Positions 22,212-34,740 of a stretch of DNA of 64,000 bases are shown here, piece after piece. A model generated the notes under the pieces. That model did no database searches and had not been told where the DNA came from. It was given only the letters and a program-made list of their open reading frames with translations. The stretch comes from Cordylochernes scorpioides. Lineage: Eukaryota > Arthropoda > Arachnida > Pseudoscorpiones > Chernetidae. Within the stretch, counting starts at the first letter, position 1. The number at the start of each line of letters is the position of its first letter. The DNA lies in the NCBI GenBank assembly GCA_030710605.1, contig CP092879.1:81208935-81272934 (forward strand), read 5' to 3'. A program made the translations under genes and the position numbers.

Positions 22212-22641
22212 TATATAGTCAAATTTTAAAAAAATTGGTTACAATTTTATATTACATGCAATTATTTCTTATCTACACTCAATCCTATCAAGGTATCAAT
22301 GAGCCTGTAGAGCTTGTTGATGGTATCTGTGCTGGGGATGAATAGAGCTCATCAATGGATGAGTCAATGCAGTCAATAATGTGTTAAACATGTGTTAAAT
22401 ACTTTGAAAAAATAGTACAAATGTGATATTGTACTGGGATAAGGTTCATAAATTAAGAAAAAGGCGTCTTCTTATCGTGCAACTGAAAGTTGCTGAATAG
22501 TTAAATATATTGAATGAATTTGAAACTATTAGACACGTATGATTCTTTTTAAAAATAACCCTTTTAAAAAGAATCATACATGTCTATAATAGTTTCAAAT
22601 TTTGATAACAGATGGCGCACTAATGCATCATTATATAAATA

Positions 22642-22800
22642 TAGTTAAACCTGTCTATAGCGTCCCTCTTGGGACTCATCAAAATGGGTACTATAGAGAG
22701 GGGGAGCTATAGACAGGTCACTTTTAATGTAAATTGCATCGTACTACGTATTTAAAATCGGGTGCTATAAAGAGGGAGGCGCTATAGACAGGTTTAACTG
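22642..22800. mobile_element. pogo-like MITE family A, copy 2
   Basis: Paralogue of 3970-4147. The first base has changed C to T (TAGTTAAACC), and an internal GCTCTTTAGAGG block present in copy 1 is absent. Confidence 0.8.
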
Positions 22801-23102
22801 TAGATTGAATGCTTAAATAGTTTTGCAATATTAATTGATAGTAATGATCCTTTTTAAAAAAATATTTACAGTTTAACTTGTTTAATTCCACATCCCCTGG
22901 GTTTAAAGCTTTCCATTAAAGTTGGTGTTGAATTTTTGTCAGTTGATTATCAATTCCTCACAACATTCCCTGCTTGGGATGGACATTTTCTAGGATAACC
23001 AAATATTTACTCATTAAAAACACAAGGTAATAAGAGCAAATAATAAATAGTGTGTGATGTTTCAGCAACAGCGTTGTTACCATTTTCAAACAAAACATTC
23101 AG

Positions 23103-23286
23103 TACAAGAAAATAAGACCTAATCCAAATAATTTATTAATGTGTGACATTTCAGCAACAACATTGTCACCATCATCAGACAAAAGAATATTTACTCATTT
23201 ATTCTTTTGTCTGATGTTGGTGACAATGTTGTTGCCGAAACTTCACACACTAATAAATTATTTGGATTAGGTCTTATTTTCTTGTA
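23103..23286. repeat. Hairpin repeat with hammerhead-like cores
   Basis: Duplicate of 4453-4635. The right arm here reads CTGATGTTGGTGACAATG, one substitution in the core. Confidence 0.8.
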
Positions 23287-23468
23287 TTATAATCTATAAT
23301 CCAAATTGTGCTTTATCAAAAAATTCAGTACTTTTTAGAACTTATCTGAAGATGGTAACAGCGCTGTTACTGGAACGTCACACACTTATTTATGTTTATT
23401 ATATTACCAATCATAAATGTAATTATATTTAATGATGAGAGGTGAAAATTTTTCTTATTTATAATGTA

Positions 23469-23710
23469 AAGAAGGTTGAAATCCTCTAAAGAATATAAGT
23501 GATAGATTTAAAGCGAACGAGGATGCGTTTCTTATAAGTTTTAATAAAGCCAAGCTTTCGGGTCAATAACCCTTCTACAGGACATCATATCTGCAATATA
23601 ATGCAAGATTCTCTTCAGATATGATGTCCTGTAGAAGGGTTATTGACCCGAAAGCTTGGCTTTATTAAAACTTATAAGAAACGCATCCTCGTTCGCTTTA
23701 AATCTATCAC
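23469..23710. mobile_element. Penelope-type inverted dimer with 14-bp target duplication
   Basis: Two 95-bp arms (23,499-23,593 and 23,616-23,710) are perfect inverted repeats by eye, separated by 22 bp. The insertion is bounded by TTATTTATAATGTA at 23,455-23,468 and 23,711-23,724. Copy 1 at about 4805 has an uninterrupted, slightly diverged version of that site. Each arm has the box CTGTAGAAGGG, a loop, then CCCGAAAGC, the same type found after the GIY-YIG remnant at 51.5 kb. Inverted, 5'-truncated insertions are characteristic of Penelope-like retroelements. Confidence 0.75.
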
Positions 23711-24294
23711 TTATTTATAATGTATGTTTTAATAAAAAGGCTTCCTTTGAAATAATTACAACAGGTTACTGGAGATGAGAGTGGCTTTTTTTATAAAATT
23801 AAAAATAAACTCATCTCCAGAAACATGTTGTTTTATTTGAATCTAGATTTAGGAGATGGTGGATTGTCCATGGATCAAATCGGTCCATGCACCCTGATCA
23901 CAATACCAGTCAACTGAGGTGCCCTATGGATGTCCTCTTCTGGATTGATATCAGCCATATAGAGGGCTGGGTATATATGGTCCGGATTTAGGAGATTTAT
24001 TTCAAATATAAAAAGGTTTGTAGAACGACATTTGAAAATTATCCCGCATGTGTTTCTTTTGAATGAAAAATCCATCCCTGGACACTTTATTTTTCCGTTT
24101 ATCATTATTCTTCACAATTCATCCTTTCATACTTCATCCCTAAGGTTAGAAATAATCGTTATTTCTCCTTAAAAATAAATTTCGATTTTTCGTTTAAAAG
24201 AAACACATGCAGGTTAATTTTCAAATGTTGTTATATAATCATAAGCCGCATTATATTGTGTTGATTTCCTTTGATAGAGTGAGATATTGTAATA

Positions 24295-24454
24295 CAGTAA
24301 AACCTCCCTTTAGCGGACACCTCTCTACAAAGGACAGTTTTCATTACCAAAATTACCATTTTTTCAATTTAGCAACTCTCCGGTAAGAGGACACCTCTAC
24401 CTAAAGAACACTTTGGCTCTGTAATTAGGTGTTGTCAGGGAGGTAGTTCTACTG
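24295..24454. mobile_element. pogo-like MITE family B, copy 2
   Basis: Starts CAGTAAAACCTCCCTTTAGC and ends GTAGTTCTACTG, with TA on both sides. It is 160 bp long and the partner of 5601-5761. Confidence 0.85.
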
Positions 24455-24780
24455 TATATATGTAATTTATATATATTCAATTTATTTTTCTCTCACTATT
24501 TATTTCTACTTGCTTACTCACGATGAGAATGCAATTTTCCCAACTTTATTTTTATTTAGATTACAGTCTATATCTTCATTTCTACTTAACTGGGCTTTGA
24601 AGCTTGAGATTTTATACAACTTCTATGTCATTGTGATTGCACAAACGTGATTACTGAAACATTCTATTTTTTTATTTGGTCTTATTGTGTTTATAATCCA
24701 AATTGTGCCTTATCATAATAAAAGCTTTACTAAAAACCATTTTAATTATACCATCCTGATCTATTACAATTTTGTCTTAG

Positions 24781-24973
24781 TGATAAGGTACAATTTGGAT
24801 TATAGATTATAAACACAAGGTAATAAGGCCAAATCCATGATAAGGTACAATTTGGATTATAGATTATAAACACAAGGTAATAAGGCCAAATCCATGATAA
24901 GGTACAATTTGGATTATAGATTATAAACACAAGGTAATAAGGCCAAATCCATGATAAGGTACAATTTGGATTA
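24781..24973. repeat. 57-bp tandem repeat, 3.4 copies
   Basis: Units start at 24,781, 24,838, 24,895 and 24,952 with TGATAAGGTACAATTTGG. The fourth is cut at 24,973 by the Helitron insertion and resumes at 26,230. Copy 1 has one unit at about 6089. Confidence 0.85.
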
Positions 24974-25210
24974 TCTCTATATATATAAAAGTCAATTCCT
25001 GTCTGTCTGTCTGTTTTGCGATAAACTCAAAAACTACTGAACCAATTGGTTCCAAATTTTGCATTTTGCTTTTTATAAACCTGAGGAAAATTTTTGGCTA
25101 CATTTTGCTTATTATTTTTGGCTATTTCTTTTTTTAATTTGAAGAACTATTTTTTTACGCGGACTAATCCGGAATGGAATGAATACCTAAATATGGCCAT
25201 TTTTTTTAAA

Positions 25211-25281
25211 GCATCAGTGGCTTAGTGGTAGAATGCTCGCCTGCCACGCGGGCGGCCCGGGTTCGATTCCCGGCCGATGCA
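25211..25281 (+). tRNA. tRNA-Gly(GCC)-like, Helitron-borne, probably pseudo
   Basis: A 71-nt cloverleaf with anticodon GCC, TTCGATT T loop and discriminator A, followed by a run of ten T. The sixth acceptor pair is A-C and the A box has CTTAGTGG. These changes suggest decay compared with the second copy at 25,619. Confidence 0.6.
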
Positions 25282-25618
25282 TTTTTTTTTTTACAATTTT
25301 TAAAACTAATTTATAAAAAATATAATATAAATATATACTATTATATCAACTATATGAATTAAATCAAATACCTAAACACTAATCTCTATATATATAAAAG
25401 TCAATTTCTGTCTGTCTGTCTGTTTCGCGATAAACTCAAAAACTACTGAACCAATTGGTACCAAATTTTGCATGTCGCTTTTTATAAACCTGAGGAAAAT
25501 TTTTGGATACAATTTGCTTAGTATTTTTGGCTATTTCTTTTTTTCATTTGAAGAACTTTTTTTTTACGCGGAGTAATCCGGAAGGGAATGAATACCCAAA
25601 TATGGCCATTTTGTATAC

Positions 25619-25689
25619 GCATCGGTGGCTCAGTGGTAGAATGCTCGCCTGCCACGCGGGCGGCCCGGGTTCGATTCCCGGCCGATGCA
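25619..25689 (+). tRNA. tRNA-Gly(GCC), Helitron-borne
   Basis: A 71-nt cloverleaf with all seven acceptor pairs (GCATCGG/CCGATGC), A box TGGCTCAGTGG, anticodon GCC in loop TGCCACG, B box GGTTCGATTCC and a T8 Pol III terminator. It looks structurally competent. It lies in the second unit of the composite Helitron, so transcription could be autonomous, although copy number argues for a passenger. Confidence 0.75.
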
Positions 25690-26710
25690 TTTTTTTTTAA
25701 CAATTTTTAAAATTCATTTTTATATTATATCTTCTATATATATAAAAATGAATGTTTGTATGTTTGTTTGTTTGTTTGTTGGTTTGTATGTCCGGTATAC
25801 AAATTCGCAGTAGTTCACTAATTCAAACCAAAATTTCCATACATAGGTAAAAAAATACGAGGAAAACGATAGGCTATTTTAAATTATATATAAATTAAAT
25901 ATTAAAACTATATATTCAAATTATTCTACTTAGCTCACGAACAGCGCCCTCTATCAAGGTTATAAATACGTTTAAAATCGAAATCTTCTCAAAATTTTAT
26001 TAATAATAGTGTGTTCGCTTAATAATTAGAATACTTGATCTAAATCAAAATATTTATAGACGCTCGCTCGATTTGAAGATTTATATCGTAACTAATCTGA
26101 CTGTAAAGTTTGGAGCGGGACGTTTCACAAGAGTGACATCCACGGCGCCAATTTATAATTGTAATGAATAGTGTTTGAATAAAACATTTAATTGGGTAAA
26201 CCCGGGCGTTGCCCGGGTCATTCGTCTAGTAGATTATAAACACAAGGTAATAAGACTAAATCCAAATAAATAAATAGTGTGTAATGTTTCGGTAACAGCA
26301 TTGTTACCATATCTTTTGTCTGATGATGGTAACAACGCTGTTGTTGAAACCACACACACTATTAGAAAAGAATAAATGAGAATTATTAGATATTTTTTCT
26401 TATTTATTCTTTTGTCTGATGATGGTAACAACGCTGTTACTGAAACATCACACACTATTTATTTATTTGGATTTGGTCTTATTACCTTGAATTTTCATTT
26501 ATTTTTTAACACATTTTACTTAATTTCTAGGTAAACTGCTTGCTACATGATGGTATAAAAAGTTTGGGGCCAAAGAAGAATCCAATTAATGTAAGTGTTT
26601 ATAAGTTGTAGTATATTGTAGTAGCTAGATATTGTAGTAGCCAGATATTTTAGTACCTGATTGATTAGAACAATATTGGGATTTATAATACCATATGAAT
26701 GTGGCCTATG

Positions 26711-26960
26711 ATTGTAAAACGACATTTGAAAATTATCCCTCATTTTTAATTTATATATATTCAATTTATTTTTCTCTCACTATTTATTTCTACTTGCTTA
26801 CTCACGATGAGAATGCAATTTTCCCAACTTTAGTTTTATTTAGATTTATATCTTCATTTCTGCTTAACATACATTCCTGGACTTTGTGAACCTTGAGATT
26901 TTGTAAATTTCGATTTCAAAAGAAACACATGCGGGATAATTTTCAAATGTCGTTTTACAA
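26711..26960. mobile_element. Long-TIR MITE, copy 2
   Basis: Paralogue of 6591-6830, with a few extra bases (CATACATTC) in the interior. Confidence 0.75.
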
Positions 26961-27046
26961 TACTGTGATTTATTTGCCTCAGCTCCTGATCAACAAGTTT
27001 TGATACTGACTAATAACTTTATATTTTTTATTATCTCATTTGTCGA

Positions 27047-27249
27047 TACAAGAAAATAAGACCTAATCCAAATAATTTAATAGTGTGTGACGTTTCGTCA
27101 ACAGTGTTACCATCATCAGAGACAAAAGAATAAATGAGAATTATTAGATATTTTTCCTCATTTATTCTTTTGTCTGATGATGGTAACAATGCTGTTGCTG
27201 AAATTTCACACACTATTAAATTATTTGGATTAGGTCTTATGACCTTGTA
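27047..27249. repeat. Hairpin repeat with hammerhead-like cores
   Basis: Paralogue of 6916-7116. The left end is TACAAGAAAATAAG, the right end CTTATGACCTTGTA. Confidence 0.75.
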
Positions 27250-28389
27250 TTTATAATCCAAATTGTGCTTTATCATTATACATGTACAGTAAACATATAT
27301 GTTTATCTATATATTCAGTTATCTACGTGCAAATTTTTCCAATGGTTTATTCAGTAGTTTTGATGCAGAAAAGTGACAAACATCAAATTACTTTGAAAAG
27401 ACTCATTTTCTTCAGCTCAAAGGAAGAATAACTTCTTAGGTCCATTGAAGTCTATCAAAAATGATAAAGCACAATTTGGATTATAGATTATAATACAAGG
27501 TCATAAGACCTAATCCAAAAATTGAATTAGGTCTTATTTTCTTTTATTATAATCTACTTTGAATAAATTCAGTAGTTTGTGTGTGTGATAATTTTTATTG
27601 TGCAAAAACAAAAAAAAATCAACCTGAATAATAAAGACTATGATGATGATGTTATCGATTCATTATTAGTAATCATCATCATTTTAAAACAATTATAAAA
27701 TCAAGCTCAGATTCTGCCACGATGGATGTTTGCCTCCAACAATATTGCTCTAACAAATATCTAAGAGAATTATTATTCTTTGCTAGCTTCTTCTTCTTTC
27801 TTATCTCCACCTAATCAGCTTGTAAAGCTTGAGCCTTTTGATGGTGTCTGCCGGGGGACAATCATCATGATTGGGTGAAGTAAAATGCATCTGCCTTTGT
27901 CATTAAAATTGGGAGCACTACTCAGTGGCAGGCCGACTTAGCTCCAAAAGAAATGGCCGCCTCTGACATGAGGAACAGACGCCATGTGCAGCCACTCCTA
28001 ACATGGAGTACAAACACTGCTCATCCTGTATCCCTGGATCAGGAGCCCTTACAGGGTACTATCAGCCGGGCCAGCTGAACCCAGGTTTTTTAGTGAGCTT
28101 GTTACTGCTCCCCCTCCTCCTTTTTCATCCGGGCTTGGGACCGGCAAAGACAGAGTTTGCTCGCAATTCTTTGCTAGCAATTTTAGATAATAAAAAGACA
28201 TTTGAAAATTATCCCGCATGTGTTTCTTTTGAACGAAAAATAGAAATTTATTTTAAGGTGAAATAATAATTATTTCTAACCTTAGGGATGAAGTATGAAA
28301 GGATGAATTGTGAAGAGGGAAAAATAAAGTGTCCAGGGATGGGAATTTTAGATAATAAACGTTCAAGGATGAGTATTTTTATTTATAAA

Positions 28390-28711
28390 TTTATTTATGC
28401 TTATGAGGTGATACAGCAACGTCTTTACAATAAGAGAGGAGACAAAATGAATCAAATCTAGAAAAAAGAAGTGAGGACTTCTCGGTCATTAAAGTCTGAG
28501 AGGCAAGGCCTTCAGCCAGTTCAGGGCTTCCGGGGTGACAGAGTGGAGATTGGAGATTCCTCCATTGAATTTGTACAGCGGGCAGTCATCTAGTATATGG
28601 GACATTGATTGTGGGACGTTGCAGGCACAATTTGGAGCATAATGTAGCCGCTGTATTGTCCGTGAGGTCAAGAGACGTACGGACCTCTATGGTGTTGATC
28701 TCTTGGCGGAA
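28390..28711 (-). pseudogene. Non-LTR retrotransposon C-terminal fragment
   Basis: It interrupts copy 2 where copy 1 (about 8270) reads TTTATAAATGAATAAAAG. The 60-codon minus-strand frame (28,489-28,671) has CACNVPQSMSHILDDCPLY, the C-x-C...H...C arrangement found at the C-terminus of many non-LTR ORF2 proteins. It is 5'-truncated and lacks RT and endonuclease. No clear target duplication is seen. A shorter relative is at 5062-5267. Confidence 0.7.
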
Positions 28712-28975
28712 CGAATAAAAGATACTCATTCTTGGACTTTTACTTTATTATCTAAACTTATTATTCTTTAGATTGTTATCATCATAGGAAAAAAATCATC
28801 ATTGTATTATTATACATTTATACAATATTGTAACGTGTAAATTTAGGAAAGACAAACTTCAGGATGACATGGCAATTTATTTAAGGCAAGAACAAAATCA
28901 ACACAATTATAAGATACAGGATAATCAATGAGGGAAGTTTCCTGAGTAGCAAAATATTTACGAACAGAAAAATAT

Positions 28976-29050
28976 GTCCAGGGTAGCTTAGTGAACATGG
29001 CATCTGCCCGGTAAGCGGAACACTGTGGGTTCGTTTCCCATCCCTGGACA
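28976..29050 (+). other. tRNA-Thr(GGT)-like SINE head, copy 2
   Basis: Duplicate of 8533-8607, with one change (AGCTTAG for AGCCTAG). Confidence 0.6.
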
Positions 29051-29234
29051 CTTTTATTTTTCCGTTCATCATTACTCTTCACAATTCATCCTTTCATACT
29101 TCATCCCTTAGGATAGAAATAATTGTTATTTCTCCTTAAAATAAATTTGGATTTTTCGTTGAAAAGAAACACATGTGGGATAATTTTAAAATGTTGTTTT
29201 ACAATCACAAGCCGCATTATATAAATAATATATA

Positions 29235-29511
29235 CAGTCGAACCTCTTTAATTCAACATCCCAAAGGATCAGAGGTTTCGGTTGAATTAAAGGAAGTGTT
29301 GAATTAAAGTTAGATGATTAGCTAATCAAGGTAAAGTAGTATGTAAAAAAACATTCAACAGTCGAAATTCAAATTTTAAAATGGTCGAACTATCTGAACT
29401 GTCGTATTATCGATATTGTCGAATTACAGTTTGTTATTTGATAGGCCGGAGGTAGGGACATCAGAATATGGTCGAATTATCGCTGAGTGTTGAATTAACT
29501 AGGTTATACTG
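29235..29511. mobile_element. pogo-like MITE family C, copy 2
   Basis: Starts CAGTCGAACCTCTTTAATTC and ends GGTTATACTG. The DNA just before it (29,220-29,234) is the empty site of the copy 1 LTR element. Confidence 0.8.
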
Positions 29512-29551
29512 AATATCAGAAATAAATAATGGGTATATAAAATATAATAAA

Positions 29552-30446
29552 CTAGCGGACGTACCCGGCTTCGCCCGGGTTTTACCCGAGTAAAAGTTTG
29601 TCTAACGAATCTCTCGATAAAGTGAACATTTTTTTCCCGGTCCCTTGAAAAATACTCGATAAGTTGAATAAAATCAATATTAATTGGTTCCCTCGGTAAT
29701 TGGAAGTTAAAGGAATAGTATCTTGCCTTGGAATTGTATCATTATTCTTGTATGGATGTACCCGGCTTCGCCCGGGTTATACCCGAGTAAAGGTTTGTTT
29801 AACGAATCTCTCGATAAAGTGAACATTTTTTCCCGGTCCCTTGAAAAATACTCGATAAGTTGAATAAAATCAATATTAATTGGTTCCCTCGGTAATTGGA
29901 AGTTAAAGGAATAGTATCTTGCCTTGGAATTGTATCATTATTCTTGTATGGATGTACCCGGCTTCGCCCGGGTTTTACCCCCAGGTAAAGGTTTGTTTAA
30001 CAAATCTCTCGATAAAGTGAACATTTTTTCCCGGTCCCTTGAAAAATACTCGATAAGTTGAATAAAATCAATATTAATTGGTTCCCTCGGTAATTGGAAG
30101 TTAAAGGAATAGTATCTTGCCTTTGAATTGTATCATTATTCTTGTCTCAAATAAATTGCCGTGTCATCCTGAATTTTGTCTTTCCTAATTTTCTACATTA
30201 CAAAATCATCGTATCATCATGATAATATTTAGAGCAGATTGTTGAATTATAACAGATAAATTAGAATATTTATTTTGATTATTTCTAGGCAAAAAGTTAT
30301 TTCAAAAATTTTATTTGCTAGAAACCTTCCCAGTACTATACTAAATAACTTCCCAAAGTTTCATGGCGATCCAATGAGTGGTTTGGTCAGGCATAAAGGA
30401 CAAACAAACAAACAGACACACATACATTCATTTTTATATATATAGA
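29552..30446 (-). mobile_element. Helitron with three 3'-end units
   Basis: Same family as 244-934: minus-strand start TCTATATATATAAAAATG and end CTAG, between A and T. The 3' unit with CCCGGGCGAAGCCGGG is present three times (about 29,556, 29,757 and 29,950). Copy 1 at about 13,911-13,917 reads AATAAATTACAATATC without it. Confidence 0.85.
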
Positions 30447-30543
30447 TTACAATATCATTGCTGTGTTCTATTGTAGGCTCAGTTATATAATGCTCATTTA
30501 GATCTGTAGCCTTGTCTACTCGTGTGAATATATTTCTTACAAT

Positions 30544-30850
30544 GGGGGTCTGTGGAAGGATGGTCTAAACTGTTGTTTTTCGACCGCTATGACCCGGGTT
30601 TGATTCCCGCATTGGGCACTTTTTTTCTAATTTAAAAAAAAATGCCCCAATGGCCCTCGAATCTTGCAAATGTCCAACCCCACCAGCGAGTGCAAATAAC
30701 CAAACAGGGCTCTGGCACATTTGTAAGTGCAAATTCTAACTGCTTTTCACATGTTTAGACATGTGGTGCACTTACAGTAAAAGCAGTTGTCAACCTCTAC
30801 CCACCATGATTATCATGGCCTGTACCACGTGTACTAGGGATAAGCAATAT
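30544..30850 (+). mobile_element. tRNA-derived SINE, copy c
   Basis: Paralogue of 14,013. It starts GGGGGTCTGTGGAAGG, with B box GGTTTGATTCC. Confidence 0.8.
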
Positions 30851-31018
30851 ATATATATTATTTGATATTTGAAAAAAAAAGCATTTTATTTTGTTGAACA
30901 TACTAAAACTGGCTTAATGTAGGATTCCAAACCTGAAAACATGGTAATTTAAGACCGCTGTGCCATATTTATCTCTCCTTGGCTCTCTTAAAGAAATCCA
31001 ATCTTCTCTAACCTTGCA

Positions 31019-31336
31019 TTGATGGAGAAAAATAAACTTACTTTTAAAGAAATAGAAACAGTAGCCAAAACAAAAATAAACAAGAACTGGAGGATCCCAC
31101 CTATGCACAGCTGGTACAGTGGAGTGGACCAAGGAGGAGCTTTGAACCTCAGACAGCATCAAACAACAAGATTTAGAACAGGCCATCTCAAGCCATTGAA
31201 GATAGAAAATAACAACAAAATCTACTCCACTTGTCCAAAATATAGCTTGGCACCTGCAACCCCAGAACACATTTTGGCTTTCATTAGATGTACTAAACAA
31301 GACCTTTGGGATAGGGCACTGCTTATCATAAAATAG
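31019..31336 (+). pseudogene. Non-LTR ORF2 C-terminal fragment, copy 2
   Basis: A 105-codon open frame containing RTGHLKPLK and CPKYSLAPATPEHILAFIRC. Here the frame is continuous, unlike copy 1 at 14,493. It is a fossil fragment of a jockey/CR1-like protein, without a promoter or an RT domain. Confidence 0.6.
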
Positions 31337-32320
31337 TTACATGGACTAATGGAATTTGAGTAATCTTTACACAAGGGGATAAGGAACAATAACATGATAG
31401 GGTTGGGCCATAACAAGTTGAAAGTAAAACTTAGCTAGTGACCTGGTCTTGTAGCTTTTACAATTTACATAGCGTGACATTTAATAAAACATGGCTGCCA
31501 GGATACAAACTTCTGATACATTAACAGTTCCATCACACTGTCACTGGTACAATTTGGATTATAGATTATAAACACAAGGTAATAAGACCAAACGTTTCGG
31601 TAACAGCGTTGTTACAGAAATGTCACACATTATTTATTTATTTGAACTCATTACCTTGTGTTTCTACACAACCAAAATTTATGTGAATAACCCACTCAAT
31701 CTATAAATCTATGTAACACGGTGTATATATGTAAATAAAGAAAAAAAGCAAGTACACAATATGCAACTTTAAAAAAATTCAATTTATTTTACCAATCACA
31801 AACATTTTTATAATTTTAGACACAATAAAATATATTTTTTAAATATATAAAAAAAAATTCTCTCTAAAAAAAAATTTATATAAAAAATTTATATAAGAAA
31901 CAACATGTAGGTAGATATGTAAATAGGTCTGAGCAACTTTATCCTTACTGGACAAAAACAACTCAAAAAGTATGATTTGAGGCCTTGTGATCATTTCAGC
32001 CGTCGTGCAAGAAGAGTACTTCAGAAAGGTCAACGCAGGAATTGGTCGCGGACATGGCATAAAGTGCGCTGAATGTGAGATCAGAGAATATGGAAAAAAA
32101 GATGAAAAAAAAGATTAAATATCTTTGGTACAAGATGTGACATGGAGAATACAAAAATATAAAATTTGTTTTAAAAAAGTTTTATAGAGAGGAATCACAA
32201 ATAATGAAATCTTCATGTAAAAAATTGGTCCAATTTTGAAGGAAGGTATTGCCCACCAATTGTGTTACAGTAAAGATAAAGGAATATGACAAAAGAGAAA
32301 ACTTTTCATTAAAAAAATAT

Positions 32321-32522
32321 ACACTCATGGACAAAGCTTGAGGAAGTTGAAAGTCTTTGATGTCATCTGTCATCTATTTTATGAATGAGACAGAAGTTGT
32401 TTACACGTTAAGTTGTTATCTCGTATGTCTTCAATAAAGGTCACTGTAATATCTTTCAGAGTTATAATCCCGATGTACACATGCTAAAAGGTACAACTTC
32501 CTTAAGTTTTGTCCATGAGTGT
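32321..32522. mobile_element. mariner-like MITE family D, copy 2
   Basis: Ends ACACTCATGGACAAAGC and TTTTGTCCATGAGTGT. Duplicate of 15,784-15,986. Confidence 0.85.
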
Positions 32523-34528
32523 ATATACAGTCAAATTTCACTATAACACTTGGAACCAAGATTTTGTCATAACCACATGGGGCCTATGAGGAGGTTCCAT
32601 AAGAAATATTACATCCAGCAAGCCATTTTTAAATGGAAGGGGCCTGGCTCATCATAAAATGTGAATTTATAAACTCAATGGCATCACAGAGTTACAACAG
32701 CAGTGCTAAAGAGTGCATTAACAACCTGTAGCAAGAGATAGAGTATTTCAACATGTTGCAACACAACCTAAGTTGGTTCAACAACCTACCTTTGAACACA
32801 ATGTGTAAATAAGGACAACTACTCCAGTTCAACTGGCTTATATGCAAATTTTCTCTGAAAAGGCACAATGGTAGATTGTGATAAGGTACAATTTGGATTA
32901 TAGATTAGAACTACAAGGTAATAAGGCCAATTCTAAATAAATTATTAGTGTGTACGTTTCAGTAAATAACCATTCAGCACTTTTGTCTGAAGATAACAAC
33001 GTTGTAACCGAAACATCACACACTATTTATTTGGATTTGGCATTGTTACCTTAAGATTGTTGATTAGAAACATAAGGTAACAAGACCATATCTAACACAA
33101 TAAATTGTGGTAACGATGTGGTTACCATCTTCAGTACTTTTGTCTGAAGAGATGATAACAAAACTGTTACCAGACAAAATGTAACACAATTTATTGATTT
33201 TGTCTTGTTACCTGAAATCATATTTCTTATAAAATTTAGACACACCATCAGACGCCAATGTTCTGAGAACCATTCAGTGTTGATTTTAATAAAAAATAGC
33301 ACAATTCTGTTATTAGGAAATGCCCCATAAACTTACTTTAACTTAGAACTACAAGGTAACAAGACAAAATCAAAATAAATTAATAGTGTGTGAGGTTTGA
33401 GTAACAACGCTGTTACTGAAACATCACACACTATTTATTTATTTGGAGATATGGTCTTATTACCTTGTAGTTCTAATCAATAATCCAAAAATTGTACCTA
33501 TTATTAATATAGAGTTGTTCTATACCCCTTGTCACATTTATTATATAGAATCTTCAATTGATTCTTACAATTATTGATCACTGATCATTTGTAACCAACA
33601 AGAGTAAAAAAAAACAAAACCAATCGCAATAGAAGAAAACCATAGAGACCCTGGCCAGAAGGTGGAAGCAATGCACACTGTTTTACTTACTTTGTGGCCT
33701 GGTTTACTTTTTGGTAACAAGATGTCTACAAGATGGCTACCCTATCATCATTATCATAGCACCCATCATCATTGATAATTGGACCCTAGTTTCCAACCCT
33801 CCCATCTCCTTACCTTGTGTAAATAAAGGGCACTGATGGCTTGCGACATCTATTGGAATAAATGTCAATAAAACGAGTGGTAGCATGTAATTTCTTGATT
33901 TGTCGGATAGCATTCAGTTTTTACATGTTGACAATAAAGGGCACTGATGGCTTGCGGCATCTATTGGAATAAATTTTCATTAAATTTTCTTGATTTGTCA
34001 GATAGAATTCAGTTTGTCAACAGAAACATTCAGGTACCTCAACGGAGCGGGCAGTCCTGTGTTGGTTGTACCACTCTAATGGGACAACTTCAGTGATGTT
34101 TTAACAGAATTAGTAATCTGCAGTTTGTTCAACTCACTAATTCTCAAACCACAGTTCCTCATCAAGGTAAGTATGCGAATATACCTCACTAAGGTAAATA
34201 TGCAAATATAAGGACTAACAAGATCCACCAATCAGAACAGGGCGATCAAAACAGCACAAATAGAGATAATTAGCCAACACACACACAGAGACAATATGAT
34301 AACACACACAATATATATATATTTATATAAAGCACACAGATATATAACGTACATATAATATCTCAATATATATATATAAGATTTTATTTCATAAAAAATA
34401 TTCATTGTAAATATATAAAAATATAAGACTAGAAGAAAAAAATGTTTTTTTTTTTCTCTCAATTGCCTTCCGCACACACACACACAATATATGTAAATAT
34501 ATCAACACCTGTTAAATACTCAAATTAT

Positions 34529-34740
34529 ACACCCATGGACAAAACTTGAGGAAGTGGAAATTCTTGATGTCACCAGTCATCTATTTTTTTTTAAGTAGAT
34601 GTAGGAAATTTTGTTCACACTTGGTTATCTCATGTGTCTTCAATAAAAGCCACTATGTATCAAATATCTTTCAGAGTTATTGTCTGATCTCAATATACAT
34701 ACTAAAAGGTACAACTTCTTTAAGTTTTGTCTATGAGTGT
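34529..34740. mobile_element. mariner-like MITE family D, third copy
   Basis: Ends ACACCCATGGACAAAAC and TTTTGTCTATGAGTGT. It is the last recognisable part of copy 2. Confidence 0.8.

Larger units (their letters stand above)
24974..26229 (+). mobile_element. Composite Helitron with three 5' ends
   Basis: The first base follows ...TTTGGATTA, and the last four bases CTAG precede TAGATTATAAAC. Removing the insert restores the sequence seen in copy 1 at 6101-6118. Three successive 5' starts (TCTCTATATATATAAAAG at 24,974 and about 25,383; TCTTCTATATATATAAAAA at about 25,730) lie head to tail, with one 3' end: hairpin CCCGGGCGTTGCCCGGG then CTAG. The first two units each contain a tRNA-Gly-like sequence. 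No Rep/helicase is encoded. Confidence 0.85.

Noticed and set aside
25211-25689. The two tRNA-Gly sequences as an ordinary tRNA gene cluster.
   Set aside because: Their tandem units share Helitron 5' ends, and the whole block is absent from the duplicate, so they are element-borne.
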